Source: Isoetes taiwanensis (taxonomy: Eukaryota; Streptophyta; Lycopodiopsida; Isoetales; Isoetaceae). From it: a DNA stretch of 64,000 bases. A program made the position numbers and the translations under genes. How positions within the stretch are numbered: position 1 is the first letter of the stretch; every line of letters begins with the position of its first letter. The stretch is from contig JAJEKV010000058.1 of NCBI GenBank assembly GCA_021234155.1, positions 6,086,600 through 6,150,599 of the forward strand, read 5' to 3'. Positions 1 to 11,978 of the stretch are shown in pieces. The notes below the pieces were generated by a model, which saw nothing but the letters and a program-made list of their open reading frames with translations, made no database searches and was not told the DNA's origin.

Positions 1-874
1 CCATCTCATGTCATGGGAAGCATTTAGAACAAAGTTCTTGTTGTACAGATGGGACAGAGTAATCTGGAATCATATTGTTGCATTGTTGCCACAGGATTCT
101 GGTCCACAGATTGAGGTAGTCGTATGGGGTTGCCATCATCCAGCCAGGGCGGTTTGTGTCTTCTGTGTATAAATTGCTTTTGCATTCTGAAATCCTGCCT
201 CCATCGAATAGGTGGCATCTTCAGGTCCCTCAGCCACAATGGAAAAGTGTTTGGATATGGGTATGGGATAAGCTGCTTCATCCCAAGTAGTAGTTTTATG
301 GTGGCAAGTGATCCATAGATGCCTCAGAGTCAACAGGTTAGTCCATAAAATGGATAATCGGATCTCAGAGCTTTGTCCTTTATGCCAGCAAAGGGTTGAG
401 AGTATTGAGCATTGTTTTTTCTTGTGTGAGCGGCTTCAGCAGGCATGGTCTTGGTTGCTCACCCTATTTGGCACGTCTCGATCTAGCCAGCAAATTTTGC
501 TTGCTATCTATCCTGATGCTTGGCCCAAACTACGGAAACGAGCTTTTCATCTCGCAAGTGGCTGGCTTTTATGGTCAATCTGGAAGAGAGGGAGGTTGTT
601 TATCTTTAAGGGCGTAGATACTGCAGAAGAGATTGTTCTTCAGTGGGCGCAACATAAAATTGTTATGGCTTACAATTGTTCTTCTCTTGATCAAGAGAAG
701 AAAGTACTGATCTGGCATACTTACCTTCAGACTCATTCTTTTGCATAGGCAGGTGGTTGTGCTCAGTTGGATCGGTTTGTCCACTGGGGTTATAATCCTG
801 TCTTTGCATTTTATGTTGCTCTAGTTTTTAGTTGGTGAATAAAGCTTGTCGTCCTTCAAAAAAAAAAAAAAAAA
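1..874 (+). mobile_element. 3' end of an L1-type LINE (family alpha), cut by the window edge
   Basis: The end of a LINE ORF2 followed by a 3' UTR and an A-run at 858-874. In frame from base 2 the reading gives the post-RT region (WEAFRTKF, DRVIWNHIVALLPQ) up to a stop near 173. From 308 to 748 another frame gives the zf-RVT zinc-binding module (CPLCQQRVESIEHC) followed by WLLWSIWKRGR, the usual plant LINE C-terminus. The frame change between the two parts marks decay. The protein matches the end of the full-length alpha LINE at 25102-25434 position by position, and the two 3' UTRs also end alike (TTCAAAA). The 5' part and the left target duplication lie outside the window. Confidence 0.85.
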
Positions 875-1950
875 TCTTAAATCGCTATCTTTATTGAACA
901 CATACTACTTTTATTTATTTCCAATCACTAAATAAATGCTTAAAAAATGTTTACATGATCACATATGCCACATATGTGTTACATATATGATCCACCTTGG
1001 TTTAAATAAATCCACATTGTGAAATGTAATGGTTTATTATTGTAGTTTATGATTTTTATTATTATGCTACATAACATTAACTATACAATCATTTGATTTC
1101 TATAAAATGTAATGGTTTGTGTTGAAGGCCCTAGGATCGAATTTTTTTTTTTTTAGTATAACGCAAACCATTACATTCCACCCCTTAAACCATTATATCT
1201 ACACTTTTAAATTAAATTCCCTCTTAGGTCCCCTTTAGTTTGGGTGCATATTCACACGGGAGATGATGTAAGGCAACGAGAGCTATTCCTTCACCCGCAA
1301 GAACGTATAATACATGTACGAAATCAAGACCATTTAGTACAATAATTCAAATCTTATAGTATTTTTCAAACCCCATTATACAATATACAAAAACTTGTAT
1401 AAGCATACCCCACAAACGAGGATCGTTATGTATGGTCAAAATTGAGGAATAACTTGGTAATATGCCCTTCCAACAGCTCTTGATGCCCGGAATCACCCCC
1501 GTGTGACCATATGTTGTGCTAGGTTTCCCGAAGAAGGTATAGACAAATCTATATTTGGTAGACATGAAGCACTTGGTTCGAGCATCTGGTCATAGACAGA
1601 AGATATGAGAGATTTGTACATCATCTATAAGCTTAAAGCTCCTATGGAATATGACAGATTAATATGCATGGCCAGGCTTCCTTGGACTACCTCTTTATTT
1701 GATACCAACTTCAACTAAATTGACATGGACGCTTCTGGCGTAAAATGCATTAGCAATGTAAGAAGTTTTGTTTAGTTTCCATGAACAATAGAACAAATCC
1801 TTTTGTACTTTGTTTACTTACATGGAAACCTCAAAGAAGGATGAGAGAACAAGCATTGAGCAAAGTTAGCCATTTTCCACGGTTATGGGATAAAACTATA
1901 TTTACTACTATATTTGCTCAGAAAGCACATAGTATTTGGAAGGCGGAGTC
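875..1950. other. Intergenic, AT-rich; one inverted repeat
   Basis: No open frame here looks like a gene: the longest, 72 codons on the minus strand at 1347-1565, has no recognisable motif. The only structure seen is the inverted repeat at 1106-1177. The promoter of the PLAT gene must lie in the right part, but no convincing TATA box was found. Confidence 0.5.
1106..1177. repeat. Short inverted repeat (18-bp arms)
   Basis: Left arm AATGTAATGGTTTGTGTT (1106-1123) pairs with the right arm AACGCAAACCATTACATT (1160-1177) with one wobble position; the 36-bp loop includes a T-run. A further partial copy of the left arm lies near 1023-1035. This could be the core of a small MITE or a foldback relic. 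No target duplication was identified. Confidence 0.45.
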
Positions 1951-2423
1951 ATGGGGGTTAGAGTCTTTGTGATGTTTCTGATCTTGAAGCTGGCATCAGT
2001 CCAGGTTCCTAAAATTTTGCAGATGCTGAAATATTTGCAGGCGTTTAAATGTAATGTTTAAGTTTGCAGCTGTTTAAAGTTGGTTTAATTTTGCAGGGTT
2101 ACTGCGGTTACAAGATCAGCATCAAGACTGGAGAGCAAGGTACTGGCGGAAATGTGAGTGCCCTGTTTTATAACCGAAATGGCGTGGCAGTATATTTCAT
2201 AGGCCTCGACAATACTTTAAAAGATGACTTTGAGATCAACCATGTGGACACCTTCGATACGGAGGGAGTTTGCGTTACTGGGATTTGCAGATTAACTCTA
2301 CTTCATGACCAACCTGCGGGCTGGCTTGTCAGCTATGTGCAAATTAGCAAAGACGGTTTTTCTGCCATTCGTTTTAACTTAAATCGCTGGCACTACAACT
2401 CCAGTAGTGTCAACATGTGTTAG
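1951..2423 (+). CDS. Secreted single PLAT/LH2-domain protein, two exons
   Basis: Exons 1951-2004 and 2097-2423 join in phase 0 (donor CAG/GTTCCT, acceptor TTTTGCAG/GG) and give 126 residues. Residues 1-18 (MGVRVFVMFLILKLASVQ) form a plausible signal peptide. From residue 19 the protein follows the plant stress-type PLAT/LH2 fold: CGYKISIKTGEQGTGGNVSA, then FIGLDNTLKDDFEINHVDTF, VCVTGICRLTLLHDQPAG and WLVSYVQIS. Family members are usually around 180 residues and sit in the ER, wall or apoplast with roles in stress responses; this one is short but covers the domain. The 92-bp intron is within the normal plant range. The upstream start at 1951 was preferred to 1972 because it gives the fuller signal peptide. 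The domain is well supported; expression cannot be judged. Confidence 0.72.
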
Positions 2424-3225
2424 CATTACTACAGCTCGTATTGCGAAAATTATTTTGCTTTGCAAAAACAAATTGAAAACAAGTTGCAAATTTGTGTCTT
2501 CATTTCGTTACACACTCATGAGCATACACTGTCTACCACATCTTCAAATATCTTAAATTTCTTCTTTTCTTTTCTTTAACAAGAACGAGAGATATTTTTC
2601 ATTACCAATTAGGAAAAAAATACAAGAAGATCCTAGACATGTTTAAAACCCAAAGGGAGAAAATGACCCTTTGTGCAAGACTACTTGTACATCTCATAAC
2701 TTTATTTGGTGTGACTCTAGCTAACCCATGAATTCTAGTTGCTTGTTATGTATAATTAGACTTATTCTCTATAAGTAATGTAAGAAGATATCATTGCCAG
2801 AATATTAAAGTCATTCAACTTGAAATTGTACTAGCAATGTAGGAATGTCACTCTTAGCATAGTGGTGGAATAGGATGTAATAAGCCTAATCACAACTGTT
2901 GCGGGAATAATGCTATTAAAAAAATTGAAATCTCTGTGTGGGGCCTTATTACACTGGAAGCCTTCATTAAGATTTGTCTTTCTTAAATATTATATTGGAT
3001 TATACATAGAATACCACATACGTGGTTGACATTCCCATTTTACACACTTGAGGAGATGCCTTAGGTTATCTTAGTAAAGTTACATATTTTGGGTGCATTA
3101 GCTTGCTTAACGCTTCCCTCATCTAGAAAATATCATATAGGTAATAAAAGAGAGAATAAACACTTGACATGCGAAAGTCTCCAAAATGATCGTGTTCCCT
3201 ATGTCTATCCTCACATCTCCGCACG
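2424..3225. other. Intergenic between PLAT gene and receptor kinase
   Basis: About 800 bp of AT-rich DNA. It should hold the 3' UTR of the PLAT gene and the distal promoter of the kinase gene. No protein motif, long repeat or RNA gene was recognised. Confidence 0.5.
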
Positions 3226-3232
3226 TATAAAA
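3226..3232 (+). promoter_or_regulatory. Probable TATA box of the phytocyanin-kinase gene
   Basis: TATAAAA lies 160 bp upstream of the chosen ATG (3386), in a local context (CACGTATAAAAGCCTCC) typical of plant TATA promoters. Transcription would then start near 3257 and leave a leader of about 130 nt. It also contains an ACGT core just upstream (CACGTA). The call rests on position and sequence only. Confidence 0.5.
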
Positions 3233-3385
3233 GCCTCCAAAATAGATAGCCGCTATATAGAAACAGAAAAAAAATCATGAAGATAAGCTAAAACAAGGAG
3301 CTCAATTCATGGAACGTGCAGAAGGCCACTTTGTCATGTATTAATAAGGACTATTAAGTATGGGCACAACTCCATAAGGTTTATT

Positions 3386-5072
3386 ATGGCAAAAGTGCGA
3401 AGTATTGCCTTGTGCGCAATGATTCTTACAATACGATATGTATTTGCAGTAGACCACCATGTAGGTGGGAGTATGGGGTGGGCTAGTGGTGTCAATTACA
3501 TAGAATGGGTTGCTAATGAGACATTCGTTGTTGGAGACTCATTGAGTAAGTCTTGATTTTGTCCTTTACACTATTTTCCCCATCTCCTTTTTCTATTATT
3601 GCTATTTTATCTTTTTCTTTTTTTCCCTTTAAACTATCTATATTTGTATTGAGTTCTAAATCCTCGTATTTTTCTGTGCAACAGCTTTTGTATTTGATAA
3701 CAAACAGTACGACCTAGTTGAGGTCACAAAAAGTGGATATGAGGATTGTTATACTGATGCCACCACATACATAAGTGGTAACATGTCATTCATACTTGAA
3801 GAAGCGAAAATATATTACTACATCACCACTCTTGGGAACTTCTGCTCAACATCTCAGATGAAGCTAGCAGTCACTTCTGGTGCATTGCCATGTAAACCTA
3901 CATACATTTTCACACCATCTTCAACATCAAATACACCATCTTCAACATCAAACACATGTTCTTCTTCCACTACTATTATCCTAGCATCTATATGTGGTTT
4001 TATGCTTTTGATCCTTGTTATACTTCTAGCTTATGCCTGCATTAAATGTACGTCTAAAGAAAGGGAGGCAAATTGTTACGATTGGAATTCCAACTTTAAA
4101 TCAATAATTGTTAGGCCATTCAGCTATACTGAGCTCCATAATGCCACCAACGGATTTGACCAAGAAGAGCTTCTTGGGCAAGGTGGTTTTGGAAAGATTT
4201 ATAGAGGGCTATTGGCACATGATGAATCACATATTGCTGTCAAGGTCATGGGACAAGCTACTACACATGATAATCAACAATTCATTGCAGAAATTACGAC
4301 AATAGGACAAGTGAGGCACAAAAACTTGGTCAACTTGAGGGGTTGGTGTCGTGAGCGAGATAAATTAATCTTAGTATATGATTACATGCAAAATGGTAGC
4401 CTGGATCAATATCTATTTTCAGTGGACAAAGTCCTCCCATGGAATGACAGGTATAATATAGTGAAAGGCATAGCAGAGGGACTTGCATACTTGCATAGGG
4501 GATGTGCTCAAAACGTTGTGCACAGAGACATTAAGGCTGCAAATGTTCTTTTGGATTCTAAATTAGAGGCTCATTTAGGGGATTTTGGCTTGGCAAGATT
4601 CCTTGATGAAGCTAAAATACAACAAACCATGACTCATGTTGGCACTTGGGGATATATTGCTCCAGAATTAGCTATGTTTGGTAGAGCTACTGAAAAATCT
4701 GATGTCTTCAGCTTTGGAGTTCTATTACTCGAGGTGGCATGTGGAAGGCGTGCAATCGATGATTCTATGGCGATGGAGTCTGAAGAAAATAATTTTTTGG
4801 TCGAATGGGTTTGGAATGCTCAAGTACAGGGTAAATTGCTAGAAGTAGTTGATCCTAAGCTTACACCATACAAAAAAGAAGAGATTATATTAGTCTTGTC
4901 CTTAGGACTATTGTGCAGTCATCCAGATGCAGAACAAAGACCAACTTCTAGAAGGTGTTGCCTTATCTTAAATCAAGAAGTTCCACTACTAGAACTTCCA
5001 CATCATAAACCAAATATTAGATTGGGTTCAGTGCGCACACATGGCTTAAGACGTCTTGTAGTTCCAGTATAA
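3386..5072 (+). CDS. Phytocyanin-like receptor kinase (fusion of cupredoxin ectodomain, TM and Ser/Thr kinase)
   Basis: Exons 3386-3545 and 3685-5072 join in phase 1 (TTG A/gtaagt, acaacag/CT) and give 515 residues. Residues 1-21 look like a signal peptide. Residues 24-120 are a phytocyanin domain: HHVGGSMGWASGVNYIEW, TFVVGDSLTFVF, VEVTKSGYEDC and FCSTSQMKL. The two disulphide cysteines (C75, C107) and the axial Met (M112) are present. The usual copper His and Cys positions are replaced (NKQYDLV, ITTLGNFC), as in early-nodulin-like members that do not bind copper. A Ser/Thr/Pro linker precedes a membrane segment (about 151-171). The kinase (about 210-486) resembles L-type lectin receptor kinases and keeps GQGGFG, K240, HRDIKAAN (D335), DFG (D353) and APEL. 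No stop or frameshift was seen, so it is probably functional. Such fusions are unusual; the ligand is unknown. Confidence 0.85.
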
Positions 5073-6335
5073 TGTCTCTTAAAAATAGAATTGTTCTTAA
5101 AAAACAATAGTTCTATGATTTCGTTCAACTCAAATATCTTTTCATGTATTTCCGGACCACGTAAATAATTGGATGTAGTAGTATGATGTTAAAGTATTTG
5201 ATACTTGACATAATTTTATATGATTATCAATGATTGGGTGTAAATTCTATACTGGTGATCAAGAAAACAGGCTAGCACCTCAAGCACTTGCGTGGCCCAG
5301 CCAAAAAGTCATGCCCTAAATGCTTCTTGTCTATACTTTGTGCTCGACTATTTAGATTAATAATAACACCTCAGATACTCTCAAATCTTTGCATTTTGAT
5401 GACAAAAGAAAATTTTGTTGAGACACATTACATGGCCTTTACAGTGTCGGATTAGTTCCTCAAGAGAGTAAAATAATACTAGAGAGAAAAATAACAAAAG
5501 AAAAAGATTGCTCGTCTGTTCGAAAAGAAGAAACGGAATTGCAAGAATAGTATCAAGGTTGCTCTCAAAACTCTGATTAAAGAAGCTTGATCAATAATGT
5601 ACTAACCAATCCATGAATGAACACAAGACTACTCACAATAATGTAATATAAGAACGATCAATTAACAATCTAAAGAACAAAATCCACAATATACAAGATG
5701 CCATACATGATGGTATATAAAACATAATTTCTAACCCACACTTACAAAAAATTGACCAAGTTTGGAAGGGCATTCCACCCTCATCTGAGCTCATATTTAA
5801 TCAATTTTTAGAGAAAAGAAAAGCATGGATGTCTACTTTCAAATGCATATGAAATTACTAAAATCCGAATATTAAAACTCAAGATATTGAACTCTGAGTT
5901 TTGGCAAATTTTTGTGACATCAATTTCCAACCCACTGTAATAAAATATTAGCACCCCAACATTGAAGGCTATTTCTCACTCGCTGAAGCTCGGATTTGAG
6001 CAATATAGATTGCAAAAGGAAGGCCTCAGTTTCAAAGAGGAAAAACTAATCAGCACTCAGAAGTTGATATCTTGAGTTTTATAGATCTGTTTCTTGTGAT
6101 TTTAATTCGATTTGAAGGTGCACTCAGATATCCTTCTTATGAAATTAAAACTATTCAAGTCCGAGCTTGGAGGAGTTAGTAACGGCCCCTCAAATTTGGC
6201 TGATTTTCTGTTACTGTGAGTGGAAATTCATGTTACAAAATATACCAAAACTCGGAGTTTAATAATTTCAGTTTTACTATTGAATTTTCGTTTCTTTCAA
6301 ATGCATCTGAAAGTAATATAAGAAGGAAGGATACA
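5073..6335. other. Intergenic, with degenerate internal repeats
   Basis: No gene. The part from about 5750 to 6300 repeats a loose theme three or four times: 'gaaattAaAactAttcaagtcc...gagttt' alternating with 'ctcaTctgagctc...tttgagcaat'. Copies are too diverged to give a clear period by eye. It ends directly at the target site of the alpha LINE. Confidence 0.4.
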
Positions 6336-6350
6336 ATATTATAGATGCAT
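6336..6350 (+). repeat. Left target-site duplication of the alpha LINE
   Basis: The 15-mer ATATTATAGATGCAT recurs exactly at 25603-25617, just after the LINE A-tail. This fixes both LINE ends and shows that the element, including the nested transposon, occupies one insertion site. Confidence 0.9.
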
Positions 6351-6600
6351 TGACACAAAAATAGATCAAATTCGAACATATGAGGAATCAAAGGGCGCCA
6401 TGGTGATGGCGGCAGTGGCGGTTTGTGGAATCCCTCATAACTTCTGCATCCGGACTCCGTTTTCAGCGATCTTTGGTTCGTTGGAAAGCTCTTTCAGTGA
6501 TCCTTCTTTTTGCACATATTTTTCTTTGGTTTTTGCTGTGTTTGGGGGCCGGATTTGATCCCCCTGTTGCGGCCCTTTGCTGTAAACCCTGAGCATGGTG

Positions 6601-7481
6601 ATGGCGGGTAATTCTGCACCGAGTTTGGGCCTGGAGAAGGCTGGGCCAGGGATTCGTGTCAGAGATGCTGCGAGAGGAAAGAAAGGAGGCAAGGATATAT
6701 CCAAAACCTGCGTCAGCTTGGCACTGGATCTTCAAGAGCCAATTCTTAGCCAGGATGTATCCAAGAGGGCAGGCGCGGTGGGATTCCCGTGAGCCGGCTT
6801 TTTGGGAATTCGGGTAGGATGGAGAATAGAGAGGTGGTGCCCAGCTCAATGCCACCTTTGGAGTCTGTAACTTTGCCGTCCTTGGTTGGTGTGAATGGTA
6901 ATGTGCTGCCAGAGGACCCCTTTCAGATATCTGCAGCTTCCCCAGAGGTGGTGCCTCAACCGCCACGAGCCCCAACTCCTCATGCATGGAAAGGTAATGA
7001 CACTGTTGCCCGTCTTTCTAGGCCTAGGTTTTCTGATTGGATTAGGCAACCGTTGCAAGCAGAAAGTGCAGAGAAAAGTTCTAGGGTGACAGAGGCACTG
7101 CTTATCTTAGAGCAGAATAATAAGAAGGATTTGCAGCAAGTTTTTAAATCATTACCTCCTGTTGTAGAAATCAATCACCAGAAGCATGTGCAGTATACAG
7201 AGAATTTGGTTGCATCTTCGGTGTTAGGCCATTTCACTGGGGCCTTTTTGGATATGCAGAGGCTTGGGTACTGGCTACGGGCTCAGTTTAAAAGGCTGGG
7301 GTTGCCTCCATATGTGACCCTGAAGTCTCTGGGTAATAATTTTTTTCTTATTATGGTTGATTCTGAGGCCACGGTGGAGCAGTTGGTCTCGCATGGAGTG
7401 GCACGTATGGGAGGGGCCTATGTTTTGTTCGGCAAAGATTATGCTCCGTGTTTCTCTTCCGCTAGGCCTGCTGCAGCTTAG
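6601..7481 (+). pseudogene. Alpha LINE ORF1 (RNA-binding, DUF4283-like), broken
   Basis: One frame from 6601 (MAGNSAPSLGLEKAGPGIRV) ends at 6792. A second from 6819 (MENREVVPSS) runs to 7481 and carries the recognisable part: WLRAQFKRLGLPPYVTLKSL, GNNFFLIMVDSEATVEQLV and GGAYVLFGKDYAPCF. That is the pattern of the DUF4283 domain of plant LINE ORF1 proteins, which coat LINE RNA. A frameshift near 6785-6820 splits it. After 7481 the frame is lost, and the expected C-terminal zinc knuckle was not found. Confidence 0.65.
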
Positions 7482-8165
7482 AGTGCCATGTTGGCTTCAA
7501 ATCGGATCCGCCTCGAGATGATGGTGCCTCGAAGTTTCTAGTGGCCATGGCCAAAGGCACGGAACTCACATAAGCGCCTTCGATTGTGGGTGCACCACAG
7601 ATATGTGTAGGTATTCTAAAGCGATGAGATGGTACCTCGTAGTCTTGTGGTTAAAAGTGGTGATTTTTATTCTTTCTTCCAGTTGGACTTGCTCAATGGG
7701 GAGAGCTTTTGGCAATGTTTCCCTCGCTTAAGCAGCGGTTTCACCAAAGATAAACCTCACTTTCAGACCCAAGCAGCAGAGAGCAAATAGTGGTTGGCCC
7801 GCCTTCACCTTCTCGCACTTGTTCCTCCCCGTGTTGAAGGTCAGGGAGCAGTGGGCAGTCCGTGAGACACAACCCCAACCCTCCCTCGTATGGTGGATCC
7901 CGAGGTCCAGAGGAGACTTGCAATGCATTGAAGAGTTGCGGCAGAAAAAGGAAGGGTGGCAACAAGTTGTTTCTAGGAGGCGAGCTCGGTGAGAGCTCCT
8001 CAAGAGGGTCACTTAGCCCATCTCGCAGCCCACCCGCATGTGTCCCTCCTCAAGTGGATCGAATGGTGATTGATCGTAGTCCGAACTTTTCTTCCCTGGG
8101 CTGATAGTGTTGAGGCATGTGAGGCTTTACAAGGGGATCCCGACCCTTGGTGCACAACGACCCAC

Positions 8166-10830
8166 ATGGATAAGAAAATTCTATCTTGGAATGTGAGAGG
8201 CATCAAATCCTCTCGAATAAGCGAAAGCACGCCTCGCCATGGTCGCGGAAGAATCTTAATCCGGATATCTTGTGTTTGCAGGAGCATAAATGTGCCGGGG
8301 TGATATTACCAATTTAATGAATATCTTGGGTAATCGATGCGTTATCGCTGCCGCTACAACGGGCAGGCGGGGGGGAGGTACTTTGATTTGTTGGAAAATG
8401 GGTGTACATGTAACCTTTTTCAGCCCACATAGCCGGGGCCAAGTGGGCGAAGATTAAATGGAAGGAGGGCCAGTCCGAAAGTGGGGCTTATCAATGTGTA
8501 TGCACCAATTGGGGCCACCCGAGAGAGGTTGCTTATGGGCACAATTGCGAAATAAGCTCCAATCCTTTGGGATGGGTTCTACATGGTTTGTCCCGGTGAC
8601 TTTAACATGGTGGAGCTCCCGGAGAGGACGTGCATGGTATTGGTTCAGATATTGTGCGGGGTTTTGAGCGTGACCAATGGCTTAGGTTTGTGCAGGAGTG
8701 GGGTTTGACAGAGCTTCCCGTGGATCGAATTTTACTTGGTGCAATAATTGGTCGGGGCATGGTAGGGCATACTCTAGGGCCGGATAGAGTTTATGGCACT
8801 CCAAATAGCTTGGATTATGCTCCAGCCTTCACTAGGGTGAATGTTACGCCACCTCGCCTCTGATCACACTCCCGGATCATTCACGCGGCTTCATGACCAC
8901 CGCCCTCTCAGACGGTTTTTAAGCTTAACACAAGCTTTCTTCGGATCCGAGTTCATACCGTTGTAAGCTAATTTGGCAACAGCAGATATTCGGTCGATAG
9001 CGGAATGAGTGCAATGGTTACAAAGATTGGCTAGGGTAAAACAGCTTAAAAAGAATGGGGCGGCAAAAGGCTTTGGCTCAGCGTCGCAGGTTGGATGCCT
9101 TATATGCGGAACTGGAGTCTCTTAGAGGGCGGGTCTCTGATGGCTTGCGTGAGCAGCAGGTGCTTCGTCAGATCGAGGTTGAGGAGGAGGCCAAGGTGTC
9201 GCAGGCCAGGGTCAAAGCAGGTTTGACGTGGCTGAAGCAGTCTGACACTTGCTCTAAAGTCTTTTTCCGAGCAGCCCGCCAGAAGAAGTATGCAGCAGCC
9301 ATGGCGGACATAGTTACACCCCAGGGAGTGTTGTTGCAGCAACCAGATGCTATCAAGGCCTTTGTAGCAGCGCACTATGAAACATTTTTCAAGGAGAGCC
9401 CGCTTCCCTCACAGAGTGTTTTTCAAGAGCTGGTGCTGGCCAAGGTATCGCCAAGAATCTCAGCCCTTCAAAGACAGAGCTTAGAGGAGCCGTTGACAGG
9501 GCAGGAGTTGGGGGATGCATGCCGCCTGTTGGCTCGGAATAAGTGTCCTGGATTAGATGGAATACCAGTGGAGTTTTTTCAGAAGTACTGGGAATGGGTG
9601 GGGGACTCGGTGGTGCAGGTGTATGTGGATCTTTTGGGGAATAACTCGATGCATCCTCTGCTGAATACAGGTTGTATTTCACTTATACCCAAGTGTAAGC
9701 ATCCTAAAACCATCAATGACTGGAGGCCTATTACTCTGTTGTCTGTAGTGTATAAAATCATTGCTAAGGCTTTGGCTGAGAGGCTTAAGCCAGTACTAGT
9801 TCACGCCATTAGTGCGGAAGCGATGCGGTTTTATACCACGGAACATTCTTCATAATGTGGTCTGCTTTTGAGGGAGTGCATTGGGCTCGTGGGATGAGGC
9901 AGCCCCTTGTTTTTCTTAAAATTTGGATTTTGCCAAGGCTTATGACGGTGTTAGGCGGCAGTTCTTGGCGATATGATCGTGCCTTTGGGTGCGGACCTAG
10001 TTTCGGGAAACGGTTATGAAGCTGCACGGTGCGCTAGGGCTTACAGTGTGGTGTCGGGGTGAGACCTCTTCAATCTTCTCGTGGGCGAGGCATTGGCGGG
10101 GATGTCCGCTGGCCCCCTTCCCATTCACTATAGTGGCGTAAGCTCTCTCGCAGCTTTTTCGGTGGCGATTCTTGTCGACAATGTGGTGCAAGGTCTCCGC
10201 GATGGATGATGGGTCGCAACAGTTTTGCAATCAATTTCGCGGATGATACATTCCTCTTTCTTCATGCAGATGAGTCCAATCTCCGGCAGCCCAAGAATAT
10301 TTTGGATGCCTTTTCTTTAGCTTCCAGGGTGCTTGCTTAACGGTGTCGGCGTTCTCGGCCATGTGGGTACCGGAGGAACCTCCTCCCGTGGTTGAGTCGG
10401 TTTCCACGGCTCTTACACCGCCACACACAGCTGCCAAGCTGTTAGGCATATCATTTGGCTTGGACATTAATGCTAGGGCAATTTGGGCGGAGACATTACA
10501 GAATCTTAAGCAGCATCTGAACTGGTGGAGGGGAAGTAAACTCACCATGGCTGGTAGGATTCTGATAGCCAAGTCAGTGCTCTGTAGCACTCATGTTTAC
10601 GCAGCCTCCTGCATCCTTGCGCCAGAAAGTGTGGTGAAGGAGTTGGATGACACCATTCGCAATTTTGTTTGGGGAGGAAATGAGGAGGGGGCTACAGTGA
10701 AGGTCGCATGGTGGAAGTGTGTGCGTCCCAGAAAAGCGGGGGGCTTAGGTATGCTTGATGTGTCCTTGCACACGAAGGTTCTGGTGTCGAAATTCATCTG
10801 GCAGTTGTTGCAGGAGCAACAATCCCCAGG
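8166..10830 (+). pseudogene. Alpha LINE ORF2, endonuclease and reverse transcriptase part, decayed
   Basis: Begins MDKKILSWNVRGIKSS, the APE-like endonuclease start of plant L1 ORF2, then LCLQEHK (about 8270), INVYAPIGATRERLL (about 8488) and PGDFNMVE (about 8598). From 9055 a clean stretch of 266 codons covers the linker and first RT motifs (CPGLDGIPVEFFQKYW, LNTGCISLIPKCKHP, DWRPITLLSVVYKIIAKALA). FADDTFLFL lies at 10236-10262. The region from about 9855 to 10340 carries several indels. From 10430 the thumb region reads LLGISFGLD and MAGRILIAKSVL. It ends at the CACTA insertion site; the rest resumes at 24450. Confidence 0.85.
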
Positions 10831-10833
10831 ATT

Positions 10834-10864
10834 CACTACAACAGTTTAGGGTGTTTTTCGTCGA
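10834..10864 (+). repeat. Left terminal inverted repeat of the CACTA element
   Basis: CACTACAACAGTTTAGGGTG compares with the reverse complement of the right end, CACTACAAGAGGATAGGCTT. The first eight bases are identical and the match then becomes imperfect over about 30 bp, reaching a shared CGTC. This is the diagnostic terminus of the superfamily. Confidence 0.9.
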
Positions 10865-11017
10865 GTATAACGTCAATAAAAGTGACGCTATGTGTATTCT
10901 CAAAGCCCCTCTAATTGTCACATTGTTGACGCTAAACGTGCCATACTTTGATGTCGCATGGGCGTCAACTTTTGCGTCAAGAATTGCGTCACGGCTACTT
11001 AACGCAAAAATGACATA

Positions 11018-11317
11018 ATGACTACATTAGTGGCAATTGCATGGCATGTTTCCGTCGAGCTTATATCCAAGTTACTCAATAATTGCGTCATATTTCTACC
11101 ATATTAGTCTTCACACAATGAGTACATTTGTGGCAATTGTATGGCATGTTTGTGTCAAGCTTAAATCCGTGTTATCCACTAATTGCGTCATATTTCTATC
11201 ATATCAGTCTCGACACAATGATTATATTTGTGGCAATTGCATGGCAAGTTTTTGTCGAGCTTATATCCAAGTTCTTCGATATTTGTGTCATATTTTTTAT
11301 CATATTAGTCTCGGCTA
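11018..11317 (+). repeat. Left subterminal array, three 100-bp units
   Basis: Units begin at 11018, 11118 and 11218, an exact 100-bp period. Each holds GTGGCAATTG, ATGGCATGTT-like, GTCGAGCTTATATCCA-like, TTGCGTCATATTT-like and CATATTAGTCTC-like words. Subterminal repeats are where TnpA-type proteins bind in this superfamily. The words GCGTCA and GTGTCA also recur outside the array up to the first gene and, inverted, at the right end. Confidence 0.85.
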
Positions 11318-11978
11318 TGCAACAAATTTGTTACACCATATTGGCATCCCTATTTTGCATAGGTTGACATCCTTTGCGTCATATTTGTAACTCGCTTATA
11401 ACATGTTTTATATATTCTTGTTATGCAATTATAATATGCATGATTTATTTTTACAACACGATTGTGACCTTTAGTTATATCGTTATAAGAAACTAGTTCC
11501 ATTTTTGTAATATTTGAGTGACAAAATTGTGTCAATTGTAAGTTATTTTTGTGGCATGTACATGTCAATTTTATGAGCACGTATGATAAATTGTCGAATT
11601 TGTGTCCAAATTACAAGTTGTCTTTGTGGCAATTCTACCTTAGATTTTTGTCACTTTTATCTTTTCATCCATCAATAGTTTTTTTATCTTGGACAAATCT
11701 ATATTTTAGATGCTTTTGTATTCATGTATGCAAAATTGTTTCCATTCAAGTCTATGGTTGCATCATGAGTATGAACGATGGAAGAAAAAGTGAAAAGAAG
11801 GTAATTGCACCAAGACTGATCACATCTTTGCAAGAAACAAAATTACAAAATAAAGAACATAGCTTTAATTGAAATGAAAGATCATTATGCATTTAGAGTA
11901 CTTTAACATTAAAAAGTTATTTGTGAAAATAAATCTAAAAGTTTGAGTTTAACAATCACTTTCTATCGTGCATTTTTT

